From the NCBI RefSeq assembly GCF_000744105.1, contig NZ_JQLH01000001.1, positions 2,046,001 to 2,110,000 on the forward strand: a stretch of 64,000 nucleotides of DNA. The letters run 5' to 3'. The notes under the pieces are model-generated. The model saw nothing but the letters and a program-made list of their open reading frames with translations, was not told the DNA's origin and did not search any database. The number at the start of each line of letters is the position of its first letter. Within the stretch, counting starts at the first letter, position 1. Origin of the DNA: Maribacter forsetii DSM 18668. Lineage in GTDB: Bacteria > Bacteroidota > Bacteroidia > Flavobacteriales > Flavobacteriaceae. Below are positions 34,537 through 42,932 of the stretch, one piece after another. The position numbers and the translations under genes were made by a program.

Positions 34537-37368
34537 TCATTTTAATTCTCTCTTTAAAAACTTTGCGGTGTAGCTTTTCTTGTCTTTTGCCACTTGTTCC
34601 GGAGTTCCTTTTGCTACTAATTGTCCTCCAGATCGCCCACCTTCGTAACCTATATCAATGATGTAATCCACCATTTTTATGACGTCCATATTATGTTCAA
34701 TTACCAGAACGGTATTTCCTTTGTCTGCTAATTTATTCAAAACTTCCATTAAAACCCGAATATCTTCAAAATGAAGTCCGGTTGTAGGTTCATCTAAAAT
34801 ATAGAACGTGTTTCCAGTATCTCTTTTAGATAATTCTGTGGCTAATTTTATACGTTGCGCTTCACCACCTGAAAGGGTAGTGGATTGCTGCCCAAGGGAA
34901 ATATAACCTAAACCAACATCTTGTATGGTCTTTAACTTACGATGTATTTTAGGAATAAGTTCAAAAAATGATACCGCTTCGTTAATGGTCATTTCTAAAA
35001 TATCTGAAATTGACTTGCCTTTGTAGCGTATTTCTAGGGTTTCTCTATTGAATCTTTTACCATTACAAGTTTCGCATTCTACATAAACATCGGGCAAGAA
35101 ATTCATTTCTATGACACGAAGACCACCACCTTGGCAAGTCTCGCAACGACCGCCTTTGACATTAAAACTAAATCTACCCGGTTTATACCCCCTAATAGAC
35201 GCTTCTGTAGTCTTTGCAAATAACGACCTTATTTCACTGAACACCCCGGTATATGTTGCAGGGTTAGATCGTGGTGTTCTACCAATGGGCGATTGATTAA
35301 TGTCAATAACTTTATCTATGTGCTCAAGACCAGTAATTTTCTTATACGGCATTGGCTTTTTAACGCCATTGAAATAATGAGCGTTCATGATCGGGTAAAG
35401 TGTTTCGTTTATTAAAGTAGATTTTCCACTACCTGAAACTCCTGTTACCCCGATCATCTTACCTAAAGGGAATTTAACCGTTATGTTTTTTAAATTATTC
35501 CCCGTACAGCCAGATAATACAATTTCATTACCGTTGCCAGGTCTTCTCTTTTTAGGTACTTCAATTTCCTTAACACCGGTCATATAATCGGCGGTCAACG
35601 TATGTACATGCTTTAGCTGCTCTGGAGTACCTTCTGAAATGATTTCTCCACCGTTTTTGCCAGCTTTGGGTCCAATATCAATAACATGATCTGCACGCTC
35701 TATCATATCGCGGTCATGTTCCACTACAATTACAGAATTGCCTATATCTCTAAGAGATTCCAATGACTTGATCAGGCGTTCATTATCCCTTTGATGTAGA
35801 CCGATGCTTGGTTCATCTAAAATATATAGCACACCTACCAGTTGTGAGCCAATTTGGGTTGCTAATCTAATTCGTTGTGCCTCACCACCGGAAAGCGATT
35901 TGGAACTTCTATTAAGAGATAAATAATCTAAACCAACATCTAATAGAAATTGAATTCTAGTACTGATCTCTTTGATAATTTCTTCGGCAATCTTAAGTTG
36001 ATTACCACTAATTTTTTTATCTAAACCTTTAAAAAACGAAGCAAGTTCAACAATATCCAAATTTGCCAATTCGGCAATATTCTTATCTTCAATTTTAAAA
36101 TAGAGCGATTCCTTCTTAAGGCGAAATCCAGTACATGACGGACAAATAATTTTGTCCATGTATTCTTTTGCCCACCTTTTTATAGACGTAGATGCTGCTT
36201 CTTCAAACTGATTTTTTATGAAATTTGAAATCCCCTCGTAATCAATTTTATAAGTGCGCTTAACCCCTAAGGATTTTGAGTCTACTTCAAAACTTTCCTT
36301 ACCTCCGTTGAGAAGAATCTCAATGGCTGCAGCGGGAATCGTTTCAATGGGGTCCGTAATCTGAAATTGATAACGTTCTGCAATGGTTTCTATCTGCTTG
36401 AACGCCCATGATTTTTTATAATCGCCCAACGGAGCTATACCGCCACCTTTGATAGATAGTTTCTTGTTTGGAAATATTTTCTTCTCGTTAACCTCATAAA
36501 CGTGACCTAAGCCCTTACAATTGGGGCACATGCCTTTGGGTGAGTTAAACGAAAAAGTGTTAGGTTCTGGGGTAGGATAAGAAATTCCTGTAGTAGGGCA
36601 CATAAGGTCTCTACTAAAATAACGGGGAACATCTGCACCTTCTTCAAGTACCATTAATACGTTATCACCACTGTACATGGCCGTATTTATACTTTCAGAT
36701 AATCGTTTATGAAAGTCTTCACTTTCTGCAACCTTTAGACGGTCAATTACAATTTCTATATCGTGGGTCTTATAACGATCCACTTTCATTCCTTTAACGA
36801 TATCCTTTACTTCTCCATCTACCCTAACTTTTACAAATCCCTGTTTGGCAATTTGTTCAAAAAGTTCACGGTAGTGACCCTTTCTAGACTTAATTACGGG
36901 AGCAAGAATGTTTATTTTTTTATCGATGTAAGATTCAATGATCAAGTTTTTAATTTGCTCATCGCTATAACTCACCATCTTTTCGCCTGTATTGTAACTA
37001 TGTGCATCCGCAGCACGGGCGTAAATCAATCTTAGAAAATCATAAATCTCAGTGATAGTACCTACAGTAGACCTTGGAGATTTTGAGGTCGTTTTTTGTT
37101 CAATGGCAATTACGGGTGATAGTCCGTCAATCTTATCAACATCCGGGCGTTCTAATCCTCCTAGAAATTGTCTTGCATACGCAGAAAAAGTTTCTATGTA
37201 TCGTCTTTGTCCTTCAGCATAAATAGTATCAAAAGCCAAAGAAGATTTGCCACTACCAGACAAGCCGGTTATCACAACCAATTTATCTCGGGGAATGGTA
37301 ACATCAATATTTTTAAGGTTATGAACGCGAGCGCCCTTAACTTCTATATTTTCTTCAAAATTAATCAT
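34537..37368 (-). CDS. uvrA: Excinuclease ABC subunit A (UvrA)
   Basis: DNA damage sensor of nucleotide excision repair. From the ATG at 37368 the protein has 943 residues, the normal size; an upstream TTG at 37389 would add seven unlikely residues. Two ABC ATPase halves are present: GLSGSGKSSLAFDTIYAEGQ and GVSGSGKSTLINETLYP are the Walker A motifs, with LSGGEAQRIRLA signatures. Zinc modules show CPNCKGLGHV and CETCQGGG ... CETCNGKRF. It is transcribed alone or with the LOG gene 42 bp downstream. Confidence 0.97.
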   Translation of the reverse strand: MINFEENIEVKGARVHNLKNIDVTIPRDKLVVITGLSGSGKSSLAFDTIYAEGQRRYIETFSAYARQFLGGLERPDVDKIDGLSPVIAIEQKTTSKSPRSTVGTITEIYDFLRLIYARAADAHSYNTGEKMVSYSDEQIKNLIIESYIDKKINILAPVIKSRKGHYRELFEQIAKQGFVKVRVDGEVKDIVKGMKVDRYKTHDIEIVIDRLKVAESEDFHKRLSESINTAMYSGDNVLMVLEEGADVPRYFSRDLMCPTTGISYPTPEPNTFSFNSPKGMCPNCKGLGHVYEVNEKKIFPNKKLSIKGGGIAPLGDYKKSWAFKQIETIAERYQFQITDPIETIPAAAIEILLNGGKESFEVDSKSLGVKRTYKIDYEGISNFIKNQFEEAASTSIKRWAKEYMDKIICPSCTGFRLKKESLYFKIEDKNIAELANLDIVELASFFKGLDKKISGNQLKIAEEIIKEISTRIQFLLDVGLDYLSLNRSSKSLSGGEAQRIRLATQIGSQLVGVLYILDEPSIGLHQRDNERLIKSLESLRDIGNSVIVVEHDRDMIERADHVIDIGPKAGKNGGEIISEGTPEQLKHVHTLTADYMTGVKEIEVPKKRRPGNGNEIVLSGCTGNNLKNITVKFPLGKMIGVTGVSGSGKSTLINETLYPIMNAHYFNGVKKPMPYKKITGLEHIDKVIDINQSPIGRTPRSNPATYTGVFSEIRSLFAKTTEASIRGYKPGRFSFNVKGGRCETCQGGGLRVIEMNFLPDVYVECETCNGKRFNRETLEIRYKGKSISDILEMTINEAVSFFELIPKIHRKLKTIQDVGLGYISLGQQSTTLSGGEAQRIKLATELSKRDTGNTFYILDEPTTGLHFEDIRVLMEVLNKLADKGNTVLVIEHNMDVIKMVDYIIDIGYEGGRSGGQLVAKGTPEQVAKDKKSYTAKFLKRELK

Positions 37369-37483
37369 GTATTCACAGCAAAGTTGCAAAAGTACGATTT
37401 TGAGTGCGAATTACATACGTTCCCTTTTAGTTTGAAATAGTACAATCTCTATATTTTTTAATGCAATAAGTAGACTGGGTATT

Positions 37484-38320
37484 TTATTCATGTAAAACCA
37501 ATAAAGGTACAGAAGATTGAAAAGTTAACTGTTCTTTGGTAGGATTGAAGAATAGTTGTTGAAACAGGTTTAGGTTTTTTGCTGCCAAGGTTAGCATTTC
37601 AACACTATTTTCAACCAAATATGTGGCAATGGTCTCTTTAACGTTTAAACCTTGTATTTCTTTGAAGCAGTGAAAATCAGAAAACATTTCTTTTAAGTAA
37701 TCGTGTAAATATGCTTTATTGGCGACTTGAACATTTGAAAAAGTAGTTTTGGTTTGATTAATATGTACCACATCTAATGTTGCATTGGATATTTGCAAAA
37801 CTTCGGTCAAAGATTTAAGAATAGGGTAGGTATAAAAAATATTATAGTCTGTAGGGAAGCCAATTTTACTAGGCTTTTTTATTATAACCTTGTCAGATAC
37901 CGTCAATACATTGCAAGGAACTTTAGTAATTACATTTATCGTATTATTTCCAAAAATGGTATGGTCTGGATTAGAAACACCTTTTGCACCCATAATGATT
38001 AAATCTATCTTCTTTTCAACTACAGTTTTTTTTATGATATCGGTAAAATTTCCATAATCCCTTAGGGCTATAAACTGATGTAAAACGTTCGTTTTTAGTT
38101 GAGCTAATTGTTCAAAAAAATGGCTTAGTTTATAGTCGGTAGATGATTGGTTTTCAAAGGTTTTTAGCGTTGTCGAATTCTTTGCTTGGGCTTTGTTGCT
38201 CAATTCCTCTACATGTAAAATGTAAAAAGTGCAATGGTCATAATTGAACAAACATGCCGCATAATTAAGGGCATTCCATGCATTTGCAGAGAAATCAGTG
38301 GGGATTAAGATATGTTTCAT
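37484..38320 (-). CDS. Universal stress protein, two tandem USP domains
   Basis: A 278-residue protein made of two UspA repeats. The first (about 1-143) has KHILIPTDFSANAWNALNYA and IDLIIMGAKGVSN, with the ATP-loop-like GNNTINVITKVPCNVLTV. The second (about 150-278) is more diverged and ends FQSSVPLLVLHE. USP proteins bind nucleotides and respond to starvation, hypoxia or redox stress. The gene follows the hybrid receiver-Crp regulator by 69 bp, with an FNR-like dyad at 38369-38382 and a -7 box in the gap, so it has its own regulated promoter. Confidence 0.92.
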   Translation of the reverse strand: MKHILIPTDFSANAWNALNYAACLFNYDHCTFYILHVEELSNKAQAKNSTTLKTFENQSSTDYKLSHFFEQLAQLKTNVLHQFIALRDYGNFTDIIKKTVVEKKIDLIIMGAKGVSNPDHTIFGNNTINVITKVPCNVLTVSDKVIIKKPSKIGFPTDYNIFYTYPILKSLTEVLQISNATLDVVHINQTKTTFSNVQVANKAYLHDYLKEMFSDFHCFKEIQGLNVKETIATYLVENSVEMLTLAAKNLNLFQQLFFNPTKEQLTFQSSVPLLVLHE

Positions 38321-38338
38321 TCATATAAACTTACTACC

Positions 38339-38346
38339 CAAAAGTA
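38339..38346 (-). promoter_or_regulatory. -7 box of universal stress protein gene
   Basis: On the minus strand TACTTTTG matches TAnnTTTG exactly, 18 bp before the start codon. No -33 TTG lies at the expected spacing, which would fit a promoter that needs an activator. Confidence 0.5.
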
Positions 38347-38368
38347 ATCTCTTCTTAAACGCTGATAA

Positions 38369-38382
38369 ATGATATATATCAG
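38369..38382. promoter_or_regulatory. FNR-type dyad ATGAT-ATAT-ATCAG upstream of universal stress gene
   Basis: TGATATATATCA (38370-38381) is a perfect 12-bp palindrome with the half-site spacing of the FNR consensus TTGAT-N4-ATCAA, matching 8 of 10 fixed bases. Its centre is 36.5 bp upstream of the end of the -7 box. That corresponds to about -41 from the likely start of transcription, the usual class II activator position. Confidence 0.55.
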
Positions 38383-38389
38383 ATTTGAA

Positions 38390-39442
38390 TTAATTTACAT
38401 ATTGTAAAGCCTTCAGTTCTACAATCTGAATGTTTCTGCCTTCTATAATAATAAGCCCTTCTTTTTTAAATCCAGATAGGGTACGAATGAGACTTTCGGT
38501 AGCGATGCCGGCAACACTGGCAAGGTCATTTCTAGAAATTCTTATTGGTTCATTTGGTTTTGTATTCATAATATCCGCAAACTGTAATAATGTCTGTGCT
38601 GTTTTTCTTCGTACTGAACTATAGGCCATTTGTAGTAATTGAGCTTTTATAACTGAAATATTCTCAGATAGCAGCTCCATTAATTCCAACGAAATATTTT
38701 TGTTCTCACTCAGTATTTCTTTCAGATTGTCTTTTGAAATACCAGCAAGCTCAACGGCTTCTAACGCGGTTGCGGATTCTTGATATGGAACATTGTTTAA
38801 GAAAGAGGTGAACCCTAGGAAATCATCTGCCTTAGATAATGAGGTAATTAGTTCTTTTCCATCGGTATCCATGCTGTAGCATTTTACCAATCCTTTTAAA
38901 ACTAGGTAAATCTTGGTAGAGCGTGCGCCTTCTTCATAAATGTTTTCTCCTGGTTTAAAACTTGTTAGCTCTCCATTGTCATCAAAGAAGTTTTTAAGTT
39001 CGTGAACGGTACGCATTTCATTTTCAGACACACCGTGCTCTTTGGTGGTTTGATCTTGCATGCGTTTTATCAATTCTGCCTTTGCCAATCTGCTTTCAAT
39101 GGCGCTCATAAGATCTTCTTCCTCAAAAGGTTTGGTAAGGTAATCATCGGCACCTAGATCCATTCCTTTTCTTATTTCTTTATGCTCTGTTTTTGCGGAA
39201 AGAAAAATAAAAGGTATCTGCTTTGTTTTTTCATTATTGGAAAGGTTTTCTAGAACTCCGTAACCATCAACCACCGGCATCATAATGTCACAGATAATTA
39301 TGTCAGGGAGATTTTCAATTGCAGCATCAATGCCAATTTTTCCGTTTGGAGCTGTTAAGACGGTGTAACCAGAAAGTTCTAAAAGTTCTTCGGTATTTTC
39401 ACGTAAAGCTTTGTCATCCTCTATCAGTAAAATTCTCTTCAT
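38390..39442 (-). CDS. Hybrid regulator: receiver domain + cyclic-nucleotide-binding-like + Crp/Fnr helix-turn-helix
   Basis: A 350-residue transcription factor combining two signalling families. Residues 1-120 form a receiver domain with phospho-acceptor Asp52 in IIICDIMMPVVDG and the acidic pocket EDD at 8-10. A cNMP-binding-like jelly roll follows (about 155-265, FKPGENIYEEGARSTKIYLV). The C-terminal winged helix-turn-helix (about 275-345) has the recognition helix ATESLIRTLSGF. There Glu316 and Arg320 match the DNA-contacting Glu and Arg of FNR, while the FNR Ser is Ile319. No N-terminal FNR cysteines are seen, so it would respond to phosphorylation rather than to an iron-sulphur cluster. 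It is 3 bp downstream of the histidine kinase gene, its obvious partner. Confidence 0.9.
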   Translation of the reverse strand: MKRILLIEDDKALRENTEELLELSGYTVLTAPNGKIGIDAAIENLPDIIICDIMMPVVDGYGVLENLSNNEKTKQIPFIFLSAKTEHKEIRKGMDLGADDYLTKPFEEEDLMSAIESRLAKAELIKRMQDQTTKEHGVSENEMRTVHELKNFFDDNGELTSFKPGENIYEEGARSTKIYLVLKGLVKCYSMDTDGKELITSLSKADDFLGFTSFLNNVPYQESATALEAVELAGISKDNLKEILSENKNISLELMELLSENISVIKAQLLQMAYSSVRRKTAQTLLQFADIMNTKPNEPIRISRNDLASVAGIATESLIRTLSGFKKEGLIIIEGRNIQIVELKALQYVN

Positions 39443-39445
39443 CTT

Positions 39446-40957
39446 CTAGTTGGTTTTTAGTTTTGGGATACATAATGTAAACGTTGATCCAATATTTTCG
39501 GCACTTGTAAATTCTAGGCTTCCTCCTAAATTTTCAATATGCTGTTTTGCAATGTTTAACCCAATACCCGTGCCCTGGGTCAATAAAGCGTTCTCTGCTC
39601 TAAAATATCGATTAAATATATGTTTTTGGTCTTCTTCTGGTATACCAATACCTTTGTCAATCACATTAATAGCAAAACCGGTATCCTCTATGTCTACTTT
39701 TATATCAATTGTAGTGTCTTCTGGCGAGTACTTAATGGCATTGTGTATTAAGTTGGACAATGCCAGTTCTAATGTCTTCTCATCGAACTGTATGTTTAAT
39801 TCGTCAATATTTTCCGGGTAATGTATTTGCTGACCTGATTTTAACAGCATATTACTATTGTAAACAACTTCATTGACAATTTTACTTAATGCAAACTCTT
39901 CAACTTTATAGTTTACTTTGCCCGACTCTAGGCGCTCTACAGATAAAAAATCGTTGAGAATAGTATCTAGGTATTTTACTTTGTTTTTTATGGTGATTAC
40001 GTGTTTGTCCCTTTTAGGTTGTTGGTCTGTTTGAGTATATTTTCCAAGTAGGGTAATAGAGGTGAGAATGCTACTTAAAGGGGTTTTGAATTCATGTGAA
40101 ACTAGTGATAGAAATCTAGTTTTTAGTTCATTAAGTTCTTTTTCAACTGCTAATGCCTCGGTTAATTGCTGGGTGCGTTCTTCAACAATATTCTCTAAAT
40201 TTTCAGTGTAGTTCTTACGTTCGGTAATATCCAAAATGAAAGCTACAAATACCCTTTTCTTGCCTAAATTTGATAATTGTAGATGAACTTCTACAGGGTA
40301 TGTGGTGCCGTCTTTTCTACCGTGTTTAGTTTCAAACTTAACCTTTGCTGTTTCATCATTTAATAACGGAGAAATCAATGTATTAAATTGTACTTCATTT
40401 AGCTCTGGTTTAATATCGACAGGAGTCATTTTATACAATTCATCTATGGAATATCCAATATTTCTTTGTGCTTCCTTATTGACATTTAAAAATTTAAAAG
40501 TATCTGTTTCAAAGACAAAGATTTCATTTAAAGATTCATCAAAAATACGTGCCCAATGACTTAGTTCTTCTTCTTTGTTCTTACGTTCGGTAATATCAAT
40601 GACCAAGGCCATCACATAGGTTGAGCCATAAAATTCAAAAGGATTTAACCCGGCTTCTACAGGAAACTCTTTTCCGTCTTTACAAACACCATATAGGTTT
40701 CTACCGTGACCCATTTGGCGTTTGTCACTTTTTGCTATAAATTTTTCTACATGTGCTTCATGGCCAGAATGGTATCTTTTTGGGATAAGGACATCTAGCG
40801 GTTTTCCTAATAATTCTCCTTTTTCATAACCAAACATTTGCTCAGAAGAAGTGTTGGTGGCCACTACAATTTGATTGGAGTCTACCACGATAATACCTTC
40901 AGAAACACCTTCTGATAGTAAATTGAATATGTCGCTGTTTTCCTGAAAATCCTGCAT
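39446..40957 (-). CDS. PAS domain histidine kinase
   Basis: A 503-residue soluble sensor kinase. Two PAS domains lie at about 10-125 and 135-250, each ending in the DITERK S-box tail. They are followed by a short coiled coil and a HisKA domain with His288 in SLVSHEFKTPLSS. The ATPase domain has NLIHNAIKYSP, DKGIGIPEEDQ and GTGIGLNIAKQH. No membrane segment is seen, so it should sense a cytoplasmic signal, as with oxygen- or redox-sensing PAS kinases. The ligand is unknown. It is co-transcribed with the receiver-Crp regulator. Confidence 0.95.
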   Translation of the reverse strand: MQDFQENSDIFNLLSEGVSEGIIVVDSNQIVVATNTSSEQMFGYEKGELLGKPLDVLIPKRYHSGHEAHVEKFIAKSDKRQMGHGRNLYGVCKDGKEFPVEAGLNPFEFYGSTYVMALVIDITERKNKEEELSHWARIFDESLNEIFVFETDTFKFLNVNKEAQRNIGYSIDELYKMTPVDIKPELNEVQFNTLISPLLNDETAKVKFETKHGRKDGTTYPVEVHLQLSNLGKKRVFVAFILDITERKNYTENLENIVEERTQQLTEALAVEKELNELKTRFLSLVSHEFKTPLSSILTSITLLGKYTQTDQQPKRDKHVITIKNKVKYLDTILNDFLSVERLESGKVNYKVEEFALSKIVNEVVYNSNMLLKSGQQIHYPENIDELNIQFDEKTLELALSNLIHNAIKYSPEDTTIDIKVDIEDTGFAINVIDKGIGIPEEDQKHIFNRYFRAENALLTQGTGIGLNIAKQHIENLGGSLEFTSAENIGSTFTLCIPKLKTN

Positions 40958-40961
40958 ATAT

Positions 40962-40969
40962 CAAATATA
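40962..40969 (-). promoter_or_regulatory. -7 box of histidine kinase-regulator operon
   Basis: TATATTTG on the minus strand matches TAnnTTTG exactly and ends only 4 bp before the kinase ATG. If it is used, the mRNA would be leaderless or nearly so. The dyad at 40981-40992 lies directly upstream, between the -33 and -7 regions. Confidence 0.4.
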
Positions 40970-40979
40970 TCAATTACGA

Positions 40980-40993
40980 CTGATTTTTATCAT
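40980..40993. promoter_or_regulatory. FNR-type dyad TGAT-TTTT-ATCA between kinase and TerB-like gene
   Basis: TGATTTTTATCA (40981-40992) has the same half-sites and spacing as the dyad upstream of the universal stress gene. It is centred 36.5 bp from the end of a candidate -7 box TATTTTTA (41016-41023) of the TerB-like gene. An alternative -7 box two bases earlier is possible. Confidence 0.5.
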
Positions 40994-41015
40994 ATGAAAA
41001 GTACATGTTCCTTTA

Positions 41016-41023
41016 TATTTTTA
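41016..41023 (+). promoter_or_regulatory. Candidate -7 box of TerB-like gene
   Basis: TATTTTTA matches 7 of 8 positions of the -7 consensus family (G replaced by A) and ends 27 bp before the start codon. No -33 TTG is seen, as for the universal stress gene. Confidence 0.35.
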
Positions 41024-41050
41024 CTTAAGAATAGATTAAAATAAGATATA

Positions 41051-41452
41051 ATGGAAAACACTGCGAAGACAATGAACGGGCTATATGAAAGTTTAGGAAA
41101 ACTCTTTTATGCTGTTGCTAAAAGTGATGGAACCGTACATGATAATGAATGGGATAAAGTAAAAGAGTATGTAAAAGAAGATTGGCTATATGTAGATGAT
41201 TTTACCGATCGTTATGGTACAGATGCTGCAAACCAAATTGAAATTGTATTTAATGTTCTAACAGAGACCGAAAAAGAAAGTAAAGAGTGTTTTGGAGAAT
41301 TTGTAGATTTCTATAAAGAACATCCTCATGCTTTTTCTGATGAAATAAAAGCCTTGACCAAAAAAACAGCCAAGGCTATTGCGAATTCATTTGCTGGAAA
41401 CAACAAATCTGAACTTGTGCTTTTAGCAAAGATTAAATTGTTATTGAATTAA
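41051..41452 (+). CDS. TerB-like acidic helical protein
   Basis: A 133-residue all-helical protein with the TerB/DjlA pattern: YESLGKLFYAVAKSDGTVHDNEWDKVKEYV at the N-terminus, where the aspartate-rich SDGTVHDNE loop matches the metal-binding turn of TerB domains. The role of stand-alone TerB proteins is not defined beyond links to stress and tellurite resistance. It is divergent from the kinase-regulator pair, with an FNR-type dyad between them. Its stop is 2 bp from the convergent dehydrogenase gene. Confidence 0.7.
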   Translation: MENTAKTMNGLYESLGKLFYAVAKSDGTVHDNEWDKVKEYVKEDWLYVDDFTDRYGTDAANQIEIVFNVLTETEKESKECFGEFVDFYKEHPHAFSDEIKALTKKTAKAIANSFAGNNKSELVLLAKIKLLLN

Positions 41453-41454
41453 AA

Positions 41455-42930
41455 CTATTTCATAAGCTTTTTAATATCTGGATCGGCATAAATTTTCTGT
41501 ACCATATCACTATATAGACTCGTGAATTTCTCATTTTGGGCCAAGTTGCCAAATAAAGATTCTTGTTTAATAAATGCAAGAGGGTCTTCGTTGGTCTTAC
41601 TTGCAGCTTGGTGCAACTGATCTTGCAGGGCGTCAATAATTTCAATGGATTCACCATTTTTATTTACCCCCTTGTCACTATAATAGCACCATGCTGCTAT
41701 AACCAATGTGGCATGTTTAATGTTTCCGCCGTTTGTTAAATTATCTTGAATGGTAGCGATTAAGAATTTTGGCAATTTAGCGGAACTCTCAGAGCAAATA
41801 CGACTAACGCTGTCCTTTATGTTAGGGTTGGCAAAACGTTCTTGTAAACTGTCTTTGTAGGCTGATAAATCTATACCTTCTAGTTTGTCTAAAACGGGTG
41901 TAGCTTCCTTATCCATAAATGCTCTTAAGTAGGAAACGAACAGATCATCTTCCATACACGCATTTATAGTTGGGTGACCATGTATTGCTCCTAAAAGCCC
42001 AAGAACGGAATGACCTGCGTTTAAAAGACGCAATTTCATTTTTTCATAAGGCTTCACATCTGGTACAAACTGCACGCCTACTTTTTCAAATTCTGGTCTA
42101 CCGTTAGAGAAATTATCTTCAATGACCCATTGAATAAATGGTTCGCAAGTCACTGGCCATTCATCTTTAAGATCGTATGTATTCTCTAAATAGTCAATAT
42201 CTGCTTGCGTAGTAACGGGAGTAATACGATCCACCATACTGTTGGGGAAACTTACTTCCTGTTCTATATATGCCGCTAACTCTGCATCTTGTTTTTGTGC
42301 AAATGTCAATAACATCTCTTTTGCAACATCTCCATTATGTTGAATATTGTCGCAAGACATTACCGTAAAGGCAGGTAATCCGTCTTCTTTTCTTTTTTTT
42401 ATGGCAGCGGTTAAAAATCCGTATATGGTTTTAGGGTCGTTTGGATGCTGTAATTCGTGCTGTACATCTGCATTTTCAAAATCGAATTCACCCGTTGCCG
42501 GATTAAAGTTATAGCCACCTTCAGTAATGGTTAAGGACACTATTTTTGTATCAGGATGCGCCATTTGATCGATTACCAACTTGGGAGTATCATACCCTAA
42601 TTTAAAGTCGATAATGGAGCCAATTACTTGAGAATCTATTTTACCATCCGGATGCTTAACAATCAAAGTGTACATGCCGTCCTGTTTCTGAAGTACGTCA
42701 TGGATTTTTTGATCTCCCTTTCGTAACCCTATACCGCAAATACCCCATTCAGAAGCATTTTCTTTTTCTTGAAGCAAGTGTGTGTAAAAAGCTTGGTGAG
42801 CTCTATGAAAACCACCAACACCAACGTGAACGATACCTACTTTAAGTGAAGTTCTATCAAATGTAGGGGTAGGTAATTGTTTGCTTATTTCTGCTAAATT
42901 TTCATTATTCAGCATGATTTCTTTTGTCAT
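41455..42930 (-). CDS. Mannitol/polyol dehydrogenase family protein
   Basis: An NAD(P)-dependent polyol or uronate dehydrogenase of the long-chain mannitol dehydrogenase family. From ATG at 42930 it has 491 residues; the upstream in-frame extension overlaps the permease gene and is not needed. The nucleotide-binding glycine motif is GIVHVGVGGFHRAHQAFY, and the catalytic signature KMKLRLLNAGHSVLG carries the Lys-x5-Asn-x2-His triad. Substrates in the family include mannitol, D-arabinitol, fructuronate and tagaturonate; the choice cannot be made here. It begins 2 bp after the permease stop, so the two are an operon. Confidence 0.9.
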   Translation of the reverse strand: MTKEIMLNNENLAEISKQLPTPTFDRTSLKVGIVHVGVGGFHRAHQAFYTHLLQEKENASEWGICGIGLRKGDQKIHDVLQKQDGMYTLIVKHPDGKIDSQVIGSIIDFKLGYDTPKLVIDQMAHPDTKIVSLTITEGGYNFNPATGEFDFENADVQHELQHPNDPKTIYGFLTAAIKKRKEDGLPAFTVMSCDNIQHNGDVAKEMLLTFAQKQDAELAAYIEQEVSFPNSMVDRITPVTTQADIDYLENTYDLKDEWPVTCEPFIQWVIEDNFSNGRPEFEKVGVQFVPDVKPYEKMKLRLLNAGHSVLGLLGAIHGHPTINACMEDDLFVSYLRAFMDKEATPVLDKLEGIDLSAYKDSLQERFANPNIKDSVSRICSESSAKLPKFLIATIQDNLTNGGNIKHATLVIAAWCYYSDKGVNKNGESIEIIDALQDQLHQAASKTNEDPLAFIKQESLFGNLAQNEKFTSLYSDMVQKIYADPDIKKLMK

Positions 42931-42932
42931 TT

